Positions 15,301 through 23,577 of a stretch of DNA of 24,464 nucleotides are shown piece after piece. How positions within the stretch are numbered: the first letter of the stretch is position 1; the number at the start of each line of letters is the position of its first letter. Location of the stretch: assembly GCA_964407525.1 (NCBI GenBank), contig CAYOWC010000039.1:1-24464 (forward strand). Direction: 5' to 3'. A program made the translations under genes and the position numbers. Below the pieces are notes generated by a model that did not search any database, was not told the DNA's origin, and saw only the letters and a list, made by a program, of their open reading frames with translations. Source of the DNA: DUZB01 sp964407525 (lineage in GTDB: Bacteria > Desulfobacterota > DSM-4660 > Desulfatiglandales > Desulfatiglandaceae).

Positions 15301-16005
15301 TCAAACCCCCAGATATTTCTGCTTGGCATGCTCGTCAGCGTTGAGTTCTCGGGCCGTGCCTTCAAAGACCACCCTGCCCTGATCAATGACATATCCATGG
15401 TCAATTAGATCCAGCACAAACTTCAGATTCTGCTCAGCTAGAAGGATGGTGGTGTGTTTTCGAACTTCCTGGATTAACCGCTTTATTTCTTTGACCACAA
15501 GGGGGGCGAGGCCTTCTGTGGGCTCATCTAACAGTAACAGGGAAGGATTGATCATGAGGGTCCGGGCAATAGTGAGCATCTGCTGTTCACCGCCACTTAG
15601 ATCCATGCCCCGGTTGTTGCTCAACTTTTTCAGCTTAGGAAACAAGCCAAATATTCTCTCCACGGTCCATCCGTCTTCCAGCATGGGATGGACTGTCTTC
15701 ATGATCTCCAAATTATCCATAACCGTCAAATCTGAAAAGATCCGCCGGTCCTCTGGTACGTATCCGATGCCCATTTTCGCGATCTGATGGCTGGGCAGCC
15801 CGGCAATATTTTGACCCTCAAAGTTAATGGTACCATTTCGGGGCGGCACCAGACCGATGATGCTCTTAAAGGTGGTGGATTTGCCCGCTCCGTTTCGGCC
15901 GATGAGGCCCACCACTTGGCCTTTTTGCACAGACAAGGAAACCCCAAAGAGGATGTGGCTCTTGCCGTAGAAGGCATTGATGTCGTGAAGATCCAGTTCG
16001 TTCAT
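15301..16005 (-). CDS. livF: Branched-chain-type ABC transporter ATPase LivF
   Basis: The 234-aa ABC ATPase has Walker A GRNGAGKST (about 36-44), signature LSGGEQQ, Walker B LLLLDEP followed by TEGLAP, and the H-loop region LLAEQN. These are standard LivF features. Its ATG overlaps the livG stop by 4 bp (ATGA), so the two ATPases are coupled and presumably form a heterodimer on the LivH-LivM permease. The TEGLAP motif after Walker B and the short length are what separate LivF from LivG. In this operon the transporter probably imports the organic acid that the acyl-CoA ligase activates, rather than leucine. Confidence 0.95.
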   Translation of the reverse strand: MNELDLHDINAFYGKSHILFGVSLSVQKGQVVGLIGRNGAGKSTTFKSIIGLVPPRNGTINFEGQNIAGLPSHQIAKMGIGYVPEDRRIFSDLTVMDNLEIMKTVHPMLEDGWTVERIFGLFPKLKKLSNNRGMDLSGGEQQMLTIARTLMINPSLLLLDEPTEGLAPLVVKEIKRLIQEVRKHTTILLAEQNLKFVLDLIDHGYVIDQGRVVFEGTARELNADEHAKQKYLGV

Positions 16006-16751
16006 GCCTCTTCTCCCAAATAAGCCTCTTTTACCGTGGGGTTTTTGCGAATTTCCGAAACCGTGCCGTCTGCTATTACCATGCCGCTTTGGAGGACCAT
16101 GACACGGGTGGAGATGTCAAAGACCATATCCAGATCGTGCTCGGTAAATATGATGGTAACTCCGGTCTTTTTCCAAACCTCCTTGATCAGTTCAATGGCC
16201 TGCACGGTTTCCTCTGGCCCCATCCCCGCTGTGGGTTCATCCAGTAGAAGCAGTGAAGGTTGGTTAGACAGGGCCATTCCCATTTCGAGACATTTCTGGT
16301 CGCCATGGGACAACACATCGGCTACAGTTCCGGCTTCGTTCCGTAGATGAACCAAGTCTAAAATACGGAAAACCTCTGTCTCCGTCTCCTTGAGCCTGTC
16401 TACATTTTTGAAAAGACGTAGAGTCTCTTTACGGTGGGAGAGAACTCCGATTCTTACATTGTCAAAAACAGTGAGATCAGGGAACAGATTCACGACCTGA
16501 AAAGAACGGCCAATACCTTTGTTAATAATTTCCGGCCGGGTCAGCCCGTCGATGCGTTCCCCTTTGAAAAAGATCCGGCCTTGGGAAGGTTTGTATCGGC
16601 CGGTAATCACATTGAAGAAGGTGGTCTTGCCGGCCCCGTTGGGTCCGATGACGGCCAACAGTTCGTTTTCTTTCACCAAACAGTTCACGTTCAGTAAAGC
16701 GTGCATCTTGCCAAAGCTCATGGTCACATCTTGAATTTCTAGTATTTTCAT
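16002..16751 (-). CDS. livG: Branched-chain-type ABC transporter ATPase LivG
   Basis: The ABC ATPase (249 aa from this start) has Walker A GPNGAGKTT, a LivG-style signature LSHGDQKCLEM, Walker B LLLLDEPTAGM, and switch His in TEHD. The signature Gln/Glu variation is normal for LivG. The frame stays open to 16889 inside the permease gene. ATGs at 16763 and 16751 are both plausible: the first is 11 bp after the permease stop but its SD-like GACGGA is too close, and the second starts the protein where family members start, so it is chosen. It overlaps livF by 4 bp. Confidence 0.94.
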   Translation of the reverse strand: MKILEIQDVTMSFGKMHALLNVNCLVKENELLAVIGPNGAGKTTFFNVITGRYKPSQGRIFFKGERIDGLTRPEIINKGIGRSFQVVNLFPDLTVFDNVRIGVLSHRKETLRLFKNVDRLKETETEVFRILDLVHLRNEAGTVADVLSHGDQKCLEMGMALSNQPSLLLLDEPTAGMGPEETVQAIELIKEVWKKTGVTIIFTEHDLDMVFDISTRVMVLQSGMVIADGTVSEIRKNPTVKEAYLGEEA

Positions 16752-16774
16752 ATCGTTAAGCATTTCCGTCTTGT

Positions 16775-18646
16775 CTATGGATTTTGGGTTGACCTGAAAG
16801 ACAAAAGGAATTTCTTGGCGTAGCCGCTGATCCCCATTGGAAATACCATCACGGTGATGATAAGTATGGAACCCATAACCAGTTGCCAATATTCGGTTAA
16901 TGCTACAATGTAACTGTTAAGGACGTAATAGAAAAGGGTCCCAAGCCCAGGCCCGGAAAGCGTGCTGATACCTCCGATAAGGCTCATGAATATGGGCTCA
17001 CCGGACTTGGACCAGTGGGAAGAATGGGCGTCTATGGTACCCGCAAAGGGCGCGAACAGAGCACCGCTGACCCCCGTAAAAAAGCCCGCAATCACAAATG
17101 CGATAAATTTGTATTTCTTCACTGGCAATCCCAAAAATTCAGTGCGGGTGGGGTTTTCCCGAATAGCCAGCAGAACCTGGCCAAAAGGGGAATTTAGGAT
17201 CATGCGGAGTAAGAAATAGCTGATGGATACAATGATCAAAATGAAGTAGTAATTGCTTAGAGGCGACAAGATTTCCAGTTGTGTAAATCCGAAATCAAGC
17301 ACAGGGCTGGGAATGCCTGAAAGGCCGTCCGCGCCTCCGGTGACAGAGTTCCATTTATAGATAACGCTGTAAAAGAGCATGGAAAAGGCCATGGTAAGCA
17401 TGCCGAAATAGATTTCCGAACGATGAATGCTGAAGAGGCCGATGATCACCGCCACCCCGGTGGATATCAAAAGGCTTGCACCAAAGGCCAGCCACCAGGA
17501 ACCGGTCACATGGATAAGCATCAGGGATATGCCGTACGCTGCAGCCCCAAAGATGGAGGCTTGACCAAAGGAGAGCATTCCGGTGAACCCGAAAAGGACG
17601 TTAAAGCTGATGGCAAACAGGGCGAAGACCAAAATTTCAGCCAACAAATAGGTCCAGTACTTGGGGAGTGCCAAGGGAGCCAGCAACAGGAGGATGAGAA
17701 TCAGAACAGAAGAGAACAGGGACAATTGAGTGGCGGAGATCTTTTTGAAAGCCTGGGAAACATTTCCCAGGTAGGGAACCACCGGAACATGCATCTGCTC
17801 GATCTCCCGGCCAAACATACCCCGGGGATAGACGACCAGGAACACCACTAGCAACACGAACACCAAACTCATGGAGAGTTCGGGCAGAAAAACATTGCCC
17901 AACACGCACATCTCGCCCACCAGGATAGCACTCAAAAAGGTACCCATGAAACTGCCCACACCGCCAATCACAACAATAGCAAAGCTGTAGATGAGGAATT
18001 CCGCATCCACGCCGGCTGCGATGGACAGTTTCAAAGAACCCATCACCCCGGCCAGACCGGCCAGAAAGGCACCCAGACCAAAGGCCAGGGTTCCTCGGCG
18101 CGCCACGTTGAACCCCAAGGCCCCGGCAATCTCCCGGTCCAGGGAAATGGCCCGCAATATCTTTCCAAAGGTGGTCTTTTGGAAGACGAACCACAGACCT
18201 ACGGCGGTGAATATCCCCATGGCGATAATGAAAACCGATGTGCGCGGTACGATCTGATTGAAAACCAAGAAGCTTCCGGACAGAAGTTCAGGAGTTACCA
18301 CGGTCTTGACATCGGCACCCCAGATGATCTTGATCATGTCGTAGATAACCAGGATAAGCCCAAACGTCAGCAAAATAGTATATACGTGGTGTCGTTTGTA
18401 AAGATGGCGCAAAAACAGAAATTCGATGGCCATTCCGAACAGCCCGACGGCAAGTGGTGCTATGATCAGGGCCAGCCAGAATCCGCCCGCCATTTGGGCC
18501 ACCGAATAGGTAACATAGGCCCCCAGAATGAACAGAGCCCCGTGCGCGAAGTTCAATACGCCTAAAAAACCGAGGATGATATTTAACCCAGCGGCCAAGA
18601 CGAAAAGCATCATGGCAAAGCTAAAGCCGTTAATGACGTAGGCCAT
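16775..18646 (-). CDS. Fused LivH-LivM permease of a branched-chain-type ABC transporter
   Basis: One 623-aa polypeptide joins both permeases that are usually separate. The LivH-like half (about 1-295) has the GLNIILGFLGVLNFAHGA core. A linker with one polar stretch (about 295-325) leads to a LivM-like half (about 326-615) with its own FNVLFGFTGMLSFGQAS core, the M-type counterpart. Many hydrophobic helices are evident throughout, so it is an inner-membrane protein. The ATG at 18646 has AGGGAG at good spacing; the frame open to 18697 is an artefact. The gene lies between the binding-protein gene (74 bp gap) and livG. Fusion should force a 1:1 permease heterodimer. Reading frame and sequence run smoothly across the joint, so I see no sign of a sequencing error removing a stop. 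Confidence 0.93.
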   Translation of the reverse strand: MAYVINGFSFAMMLFVLAAGLNIILGFLGVLNFAHGALFILGAYVTYSVAQMAGGFWLALIIAPLAVGLFGMAIEFLFLRHLYKRHHVYTILLTFGLILVIYDMIKIIWGADVKTVVTPELLSGSFLVFNQIVPRTSVFIIAMGIFTAVGLWFVFQKTTFGKILRAISLDREIAGALGFNVARRGTLAFGLGAFLAGLAGVMGSLKLSIAAGVDAEFLIYSFAIVVIGGVGSFMGTFLSAILVGEMCVLGNVFLPELSMSLVFVLLVVFLVVYPRGMFGREIEQMHVPVVPYLGNVSQAFKKISATQLSLFSSVLILILLLLAPLALPKYWTYLLAEILVFALFAISFNVLFGFTGMLSFGQASIFGAAAYGISLMLIHVTGSWWLAFGASLLISTGVAVIIGLFSIHRSEIYFGMLTMAFSMLFYSVIYKWNSVTGGADGLSGIPSPVLDFGFTQLEILSPLSNYYFILIIVSISYFLLRMILNSPFGQVLLAIRENPTRTEFLGLPVKKYKFIAFVIAGFFTGVSGALFAPFAGTIDAHSSHWSKSGEPIFMSLIGGISTLSGPGLGTLFYYVLNSYIVALTEYWQLVMGSILIITVMVFPMGISGYAKKFLLSFRSTQNP

Positions 18647-18720
18647 TTTCTGCTCCCTGAAGGAATGGTGTAGGCCGAATCGGCGCCCGACTCTCAAGTG
18701 GACGCCGATCCAGCAGCGGT

Positions 18721-20022
18721 TCAGGATTTGAATGGGATGGGCATACCGTATTTGTACTTTGCTTCTCCGTCGGTGACCATCACCTTTCCGTAGGGGATGG
18801 GCACAATCTCGGTGGCCAGCCAGTAAGGAGCATTGGGTACCGGCCCCATGTAACCCATGTGGTAATTGGTCTTAATGGGAAGATGGCTCATGGACCTTAT
18901 TTTGAGCCAACCCGCATAGCCACTGTATTCCATACCCTCCATGGCCTTGGCCATTTCAATGGGCTTGGTGCTTTGGGCCTTCTCTATGGCCTTTTTGAGG
19001 ATGTACAGGGAATCATAGTAACAGGCCGCCGTGTCTTCACTCACCCATTCGCCGTAGGCCTTTTGGTACATCTCGTTAAACTTTTTACCCGGCGGCAAAG
19101 AGGGGTGTCCTTGGTCCATTCCACTCCACATGGGCACCATCTGCTCTCCCATGGCTTTACAGATACCCACTGAATTGCCATACTGGAAGCCAACGGTCTT
19201 TTTGTAGAGATTGTAGGGCTTCTGCTGACGCAGGAAGGTGACCATGTCACCAGCCCAGGAAATGCCCACTAGGCCATCCGGCTGGTAATCGGCAATCTGC
19301 TGAATATAACTGGAAAAGTCCGCTTCCCCGAATTTGTGAATAAATGGCTTCACCTCACCGCCCTTTAGCGTGGAGTTGTTCAGGGCGTCCTTGAAATCGT
19401 TCATGCAGTCGTGCCCCCAAGCGTAATCCGGAACCAGCAACGCCCACTTCTTGAAATTGGGATACTTCATTTCGGCCAAACGCACGATCCCCCGCATCTG
19501 GGTCGGTCCATCGTCGCCCAGACGAAAGTCCAACTTGTGCATCTCTTTGTAAGTCGATGTTCCGTCCACCTCGTAATCCCAGTGCAGAATGCCGTATTTT
19601 TTGGCCACTTGGCTCAGCACCTTGGTGACGCTGGTACAGGTCTCTCCGTGCAGGGCCACAATGCCTTCTTCAAGGATCAGGCGTTTGGCTACCCGGGCTG
19701 CATCCTGGGCCTTGCATTGGGTATCTTCGTAGATCACCTGAAGGGGGCGACCCATGATACCACCGCTGGCGTTGATGTGCTTCTCGGCCAGTTGGGCTCC
19801 TTTCTGCTCAGCGGTGCCTATACCGGCAAACAACCCACTGAGCACCTCACAAAAGCCCACCTTGATGGGTTCTTTTGTCTGTGCAAAGATAAACGGAGTA
19901 CCCAGTGGGCTAAACAATGACGCCCCCAGCACACCTGCGGTCATCACCCCGCTTTTTTTCAGGAAATCGCGCCGGTCCATGTCATTTTGAAATCCGCCTG
20001 TGTTTCTTTTCTTTTCGGTCAT
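18721..20022 (-). CDS. Liv-type periplasmic substrate-binding protein with Tat signal
   Basis: This 433-aa periplasmic-binding-protein type 1 fold (Peripla_BP_6) matches LivK/UrtA-like receptors. Near the N-terminus, residues 15-23 (MDRRDFLKK) form a twin-arginine motif followed by a hydrophobic stretch and IFAQ, with cleavage around residue 47. It would thus be folded in the cytoplasm and exported through Tat. The mature protein begins KEPIKVGF, the usual first strand. The ATG at 20022 follows GGAGGGA; an ATG at 19980 just before the Tat motif is an alternative. It sits between the ligase gene and the permease gene, as the receptor of this transporter. Two other ATGs further upstream lack support. 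The ligand cannot be told; aromatic or other organic acids are likely given the ligase. Confidence 0.93.
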   Translation of the reverse strand: MTEKKRNTGGFQNDMDRRDFLKKSGVMTAGVLGASLFSPLGTPFIFAQTKEPIKVGFCEVLSGLFAGIGTAEQKGAQLAEKHINASGGIMGRPLQVIYEDTQCKAQDAARVAKRLILEEGIVALHGETCTSVTKVLSQVAKKYGILHWDYEVDGTSTYKEMHKLDFRLGDDGPTQMRGIVRLAEMKYPNFKKWALLVPDYAWGHDCMNDFKDALNNSTLKGGEVKPFIHKFGEADFSSYIQQIADYQPDGLVGISWAGDMVTFLRQQKPYNLYKKTVGFQYGNSVGICKAMGEQMVPMWSGMDQGHPSLPPGKKFNEMYQKAYGEWVSEDTAACYYDSLYILKKAIEKAQSTKPIEMAKAMEGMEYSGYAGWLKIRSMSHLPIKTNYHMGYMGPVPNAPYWLATEIVPIPYGKVMVTDGEAKYKYGMPIPFKS

Positions 20023-20059
20023 AGCTCCCTCCATTGCAGTTTTAAGTTCCAGTGAAGGC

Positions 20060-20076
20060 CCGGGTCCCAAACCCGG
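20060..20076 (-). other. Small GC-rich hairpin between ligase and binding-protein genes
   Basis: CCGGGT (20060-20065) and ACCCGG (20071-20076) form a six-bp stem with a five-base loop, ahead of the binding-protein gene. There is no T-run. It may stabilise or process the mRNA so that binding protein is made in excess over ligase and permease. Confidence 0.35.
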
Positions 20077-20120
20077 CCCGCCCGTTTATGAACTCTTTAA
20101 GGGCCTAGGCCCACAAGTCT

Positions 20121-21800
20121 TCAACCTTGTTGATGCTCTTTTCCTTCCTCTTCGTCCCGCAGAATCCGGCGCAACAGTTTACCTGTGACCCCTTTAGGAA
20201 GTTCCGTTCGAAATTCGATAATCCGGGGGTATTTGTAGGCAGCCATCTTACCTTTGGCCCAGTCAATGATCTCCTGTTCATTGATTTTGCCCTTAAATTC
20301 GGAGGCGAGAACAAGAAAAGCCTTGACCATTTCCCCCCTTTTCGGGTCGGGAACCGGAATGCAGGCCGCCTGCTCCACTGCCGGATGGCGCATGAGAAAG
20401 CCTTCCACCTCCTCCGGTGCGATAGCATAACCGGAAGCCTTGATCATTTCCTTCTTCCGGCCCATGAAATAGACATAGCCATCCCTATCAAAACGGCCCA
20501 TGTCACCGGTGTACAAACGGCCTTTTCTCAAGACTTCCCGAGTGGCATCCTCCCGCTCCCAGTAGCCTTTGAATACGGCCGGGCTTCGGACGGTTATCTC
20601 GCCCACCTGTTCCGGATCCAACTCACGGGCAGGATCATCAAAGTCCATGATCTTGATGTCGGTATCCGTGTGGGGGATTCCCACGCTCCCTATACGGGGT
20701 TTGTCCAATGGGCTGAAGGTGTCGCCGGTATGAGTTTCGCTAAGCCCGTAGGCCGCCTCCACAATGATTCCACCGCCGGTAACCTCCTGCCATTTGTCCG
20801 CCACCTCCTGGGTGAGGAATATCCCAAAACTGGTGGCCGGATTAATGCGCAAAGAAGTGAGATTATAAGAAGAAATATCGGGCAGGTTCATCATTTCCAC
20901 ATTCATGGATACGGTGCCGTACATTTTGGTACACTTGAGGTTATTGATGGCGGCAGCCATGGCTGCCGCATCGAAACGACTCATGAGGACCATGGTGCAT
21001 CCGGCGTATACGGGGGCGGTCAAACCCCAAAGCATCCCTGCAATATGGTAGATGGGCATGGCAGTGAGCACCCGGTCATCAGGCCGGTATTTGTAAGTCT
21101 GGGCTTGAGCGGCGGATTTGTAAAGCTGGTTCCCGTGAGTAAGCATGGCCCCCTTGGGAAGACCGGTGGTCCCGCTGGTGAACTGAAGGAGACAGACGTC
21201 GTCCATGCCGATGTGGGGCGATACGTATTCGGGGTCTCCTTCCCTGAGAACATCCAGCAGCTCGATAGTCCCGGGATAATAGACCCTGGGAGCCGTCATA
21301 CTCTCATGAATTGGAAAGGCGGGCTTGGCGGGAAGAAAATCTTCAAAACCAGTCACCACAATCTGATTAAAGTGGCATTTGCCGTTCGCCTCTTTCACGT
21401 TGGGATAGAGTTCGTCCTGGCAAACAATGATCCCTGTGCCGGTCTGGGTGAGCTCTTCCTCCAGTTCCCAGGCTCGGAACATGGGGCCGCAGGGCACCAC
21501 GATAAGGCCTGCCTTGTGGGCACCCAACTGGCAGATAACATACTGAGGGCAACTCTGCATGTACAGGGCAATTCGGTCACCCTTGCCCGCTCCCTGACGC
21601 GTAAGAAAGGAAGCGAACTGGTTGGTTAACTGGTCCAATTCGGCATAGGTAATTTCATACCCGTAATAGTTAATTGCGATCCTGCGGGGGTTTTCTTTAG
21701 CATGGAGGCGAAGATATTTGCAGATCGGATTCAAGCCTTTCAGATACTTGAGTTCCACCGGGACGCCAGCGGGCCAGTTTTTCATCCAGACCTTGTCCAT
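20121..21800 (-). CDS. AMP-forming acyl-CoA ligase (ANL superfamily)
   Basis: The 559-aa enzyme adenylates a carboxylic acid and transfers it to CoA. Core motifs are A3 TSGTTGLPKG (208-217), A5 YGLSETH (351-357), TGD (431-433) with the hinge region GRKKEMIKASGY, and the C-terminal catalytic lysine K541 in LPKGVTGKLLRR. It is full length for long-chain or aryl acyl-CoA synthetases. The ATG at 21800 has GGAGG 8 bp upstream. As first gene of the operon next to the transporter, it presumably traps imported substrate as a CoA ester. The stop lies 98 bp before the binding-protein start. Substrate class (fatty, aromatic or dicarboxylic) is not decidable by eye. Confidence 0.94.
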   Translation of the reverse strand: MDKVWMKNWPAGVPVELKYLKGLNPICKYLRLHAKENPRRIAINYYGYEITYAELDQLTNQFASFLTRQGAGKGDRIALYMQSCPQYVICQLGAHKAGLIVVPCGPMFRAWELEEELTQTGTGIIVCQDELYPNVKEANGKCHFNQIVVTGFEDFLPAKPAFPIHESMTAPRVYYPGTIELLDVLREGDPEYVSPHIGMDDVCLLQFTSGTTGLPKGAMLTHGNQLYKSAAQAQTYKYRPDDRVLTAMPIYHIAGMLWGLTAPVYAGCTMVLMSRFDAAAMAAAINNLKCTKMYGTVSMNVEMMNLPDISSYNLTSLRINPATSFGIFLTQEVADKWQEVTGGGIIVEAAYGLSETHTGDTFSPLDKPRIGSVGIPHTDTDIKIMDFDDPARELDPEQVGEITVRSPAVFKGYWEREDATREVLRKGRLYTGDMGRFDRDGYVYFMGRKKEMIKASGYAIAPEEVEGFLMRHPAVEQAACIPVPDPKRGEMVKAFLVLASEFKGKINEQEIIDWAKGKMAAYKYPRIIEFRTELPKGVTGKLLRRILRDEEEGKEHQQG

Positions 21801-21902
21801 TTTTTAAACCTCCGAACGGGATTTGTGTCAAGCTCTTACTCTTCAGGGGTTCACGGAAAATCGTTTTTCCATCAGCCCCAAGGGGGGGAGGGATCGCCCA
21901 TA

Positions 21903-21927
21903 CGCAAAGGAGGCATTCACCTTTGCG
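21903..21927 (-). other. Leader hairpin in the ligase-operon 5' UTR
   Basis: CGCAAAGG (21903-21910) and CCTTTGCG (21920-21927) form a perfect 8-bp stem with a 9-base loop, within a predicted leader of about 210 nt (from about 22013 to 21801). No T-run follows on either strand, so it is not a terminator. I recognise no known riboswitch class in this leader. Confidence 0.4.
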
Positions 21928-21996
21928 GCCTAGGCGGGGATGATCGTGAAGCAAGACATGAACGCGCCCGCCTCTGTAGACGATGTTCCACCATTT

Positions 21997-22017
21997 GGTT
22001 AATGAACATTCGTTACC
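21997..22017. promoter_or_regulatory. Candidate TetR operator
   Basis: A 21-bp imperfect palindrome begins GGT and ends ACC and contains AATGAACATT (22001-22010; AATG and CATT arms around AA). It lies immediately downstream of the -10 and over the predicted start site, where a repressor would block transcription. The TetR gene encoded in the same operon is the natural candidate to bind it. Confidence 0.4.
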
Positions 22018-22019
22018 TT

Positions 22020-22048
22020 TTTTTAGGCCATAAGCTTTTTATTGTCAA
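22020..22048 (-). promoter_or_regulatory. Sigma-70 promoter of the ligase-Liv-crotonase-TetR-thiolase operon
   Basis: On the minus strand TTGACA (22043-22048, perfect -35) and TAAAAA (22020-22025, four of six) are separated by exactly 17 bp. Predicted start is near 22013. The 442-bp gap 21801-22242 otherwise holds the leader, the candidate operator, and about 190 bp (22049-22242) in which I see no supported gene or terminator. Confidence 0.6.
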
Positions 22049-22242
22049 GCTCAAATGATGAATTTACAGGAACTTTTTTTTGACGTTCTAAGAGTCTATT
22101 TATGGATAGAGAGGAGCGAGGAAGAGGAATCAGAAACTATCAGACAGCACTCCCGGGCGCCTTGCCAAGAAAAATGTGGACCTTCAGATCGATAACAATA
22201 TAGAAGGGGTGCATTGCGGTAGAGGTGAAATTCATTCAAAAT

Positions 22243-23577
22243 TCAAAGGGCATGAAGCGCTTTTTCAAGGGCAGGCACAATAGCTTCGACCACCAGATCC
22301 AGCTCCTCTTTTTGGATGGTAAAAGGAGGCCCCAGCATAATGGCATCCCCGTCACCCTCTGAAAAACCGGCGCACTTGTAGGTAATCACCCCAACGGCCA
22401 TGAGTGCATCAAAGATTTTTTCCGTCAATTTCATCTTTCTGGGAAAAGGAGCCAGGGTTTCGCTGTCTTTTACGAATTCCACAGCCCACATCATACCGAT
22501 CCCCCGCACCTCCGCCACATGCGGGTGATCCGAAACGGTTTCCAGAGTTTTTCCCAGATATTTTCCCAGATCGTGCGCCCGGTTCACCAGGTCTTCCTTT
22601 TCGAGGAGATCGACCACGGCAAGTGCAGCAGCAGCAGCCACCGGATGATGGGAAAAGGTGTGCCCATGGATAAAATTTCCGGAGTGCTGCCGCAACAGTT
22701 CCAAGTGGGAACTTCTGCACCCTACCGCGGAAAGAGGCGCATACCCCCCGTTTAACCCCTTGCCCAGAACGATCATGTCGGGCACAACCCCGTAGTGTTC
22801 AGCCCCGAACCATGTCCCGGATCGGCCCATGCCGCACATAACCTCATCCAGAATCAGAAGAACCCCGTTTTCCCGACAGATGTCGGAAATAATACTGTAA
22901 TATTCTCGCGGCGGTACCACGGCACCGATAGTGGAACCAAGAATGGTTTCAGCCAGAAAGGCGGAGATGGTGTTCCTGCCTTCAAGCCGGATCGCCTCAT
23001 CCAATGCATGGGCACAACGGATATGGCACTCAGGATAGGTGAGATGGTAATAGCAACGTAGGCAGTATGGTGGCGGAATATGAATGGAAGGCGGTAGCAT
23101 GGGAATAAACGGGTCCCGCATCCCCGGCTTTCCTGTTGCCGACAACGCCCCCAAGGTGGAACCGTGGTAGGAATGCCAGCGCGAAATAACCCGGTAGCGG
23201 CCCGACTCTCCACGGGCCATTTGAATTTGACGAGCCAGTTTCATGGCGGTTTCAATAGCTTCGCATCCACTGGAGCAAAAATAGAATCGATCAATGGATG
23301 CAGGCGCATGAAAACTAAGGCGTTGTGCAAGGGTCTCCACAATTTCGGTGGTGAACATGGGACCATGCACATAGTCCACACGGCTTGCCTGAGAAGCCAT
23401 CGCTTCCAGCACTTCCCGGCGGCCATGGCCCACATTGACGCAAATGGGTCCACCACTGGCATCCAGATATTTTTTACCTTCTTGATCAGTAATCCATACG
23501 CCTTCGGCTAGGACGGCCGTGGGCAAATCACGATCCAGGCGCCTATGAAACACAAAACTGTTTTTCGCGTCAAGCAT
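22243..23577 (-). CDS. Class III PLP-dependent aminotransferase
   Basis: The 444-aa protein shows class III features: the CSSGCEAIETAMKLAR substrate/PLP region, WHSYHGST, the pyridine-binding D244 in LILDEVMCGMGR, and Schiff-base K273 in LGKGLNGGYAP. A short insertion with C172, C175, C184 and C188 (CLRC, then PECHIRC) resembles a metal knuckle, and I recall it in a subset of these enzymes. The start ATG at 23577 overlaps the MscS stop by 8 bp and has AAAAGAG upstream; the frame continues to 23646 only as an artefact. It differs markedly from the GSA-like enzyme at 6314-7564, so two PLP enzymes of different branches serve this region. Its amine substrate is unknown; omega-amino acids or diamines are typical. 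Confidence 0.92.
   Translation of the reverse strand: MLDAKNSFVFHRRLDRDLPTAVLAEGVWITDQEGKKYLDASGGPICVNVGHGRREVLEAMASQASRVDYVHGPMFTTEIVETLAQRLSFHAPASIDRFYFCSSGCEAIETAMKLARQIQMARGESGRYRVISRWHSYHGSTLGALSATGKPGMRDPFIPMLPPSIHIPPPYCLRCYYHLTYPECHIRCAHALDEAIRLEGRNTISAFLAETILGSTIGAVVPPREYYSIISDICRENGVLLILDEVMCGMGRSGTWFGAEHYGVVPDMIVLGKGLNGGYAPLSAVGCRSSHLELLRQHSGNFIHGHTFSHHPVAAAAALAVVDLLEKEDLVNRAHDLGKYLGKTLETVSDHPHVAEVRGIGMMWAVEFVKDSETLAPFPRKMKLTEKIFDALMAVGVITYKCAGFSEGDGDAIMLGPPFTIQKEELDLVVEAIVPALEKALHAL

Noticed and set aside
15204..15404. Extension of the crotonase frame upstream into the livF 3' end
   Set aside because: The extra N-terminal residues have no crotonase similarity, and the ATG at 15203 has a good RBS.
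20127..21629. A 500-codon open frame on the plus strand opposite the acyl-CoA ligase
   Set aside because: It is fully antisense to a ligase with all family motifs, has no recognisable domain, and is a by-product of codon bias. The same applies to the long antisense frame at 9988-10878 opposite the AOR gene.
22170..22210. Possible relic of an IS66 transposase
   Set aside because: One plus-strand frame reads LQIDNNIEG, resembling the IDNNxAE motif, but the similarity covers fewer than 10 residues and no further motif or terminal repeat is found.
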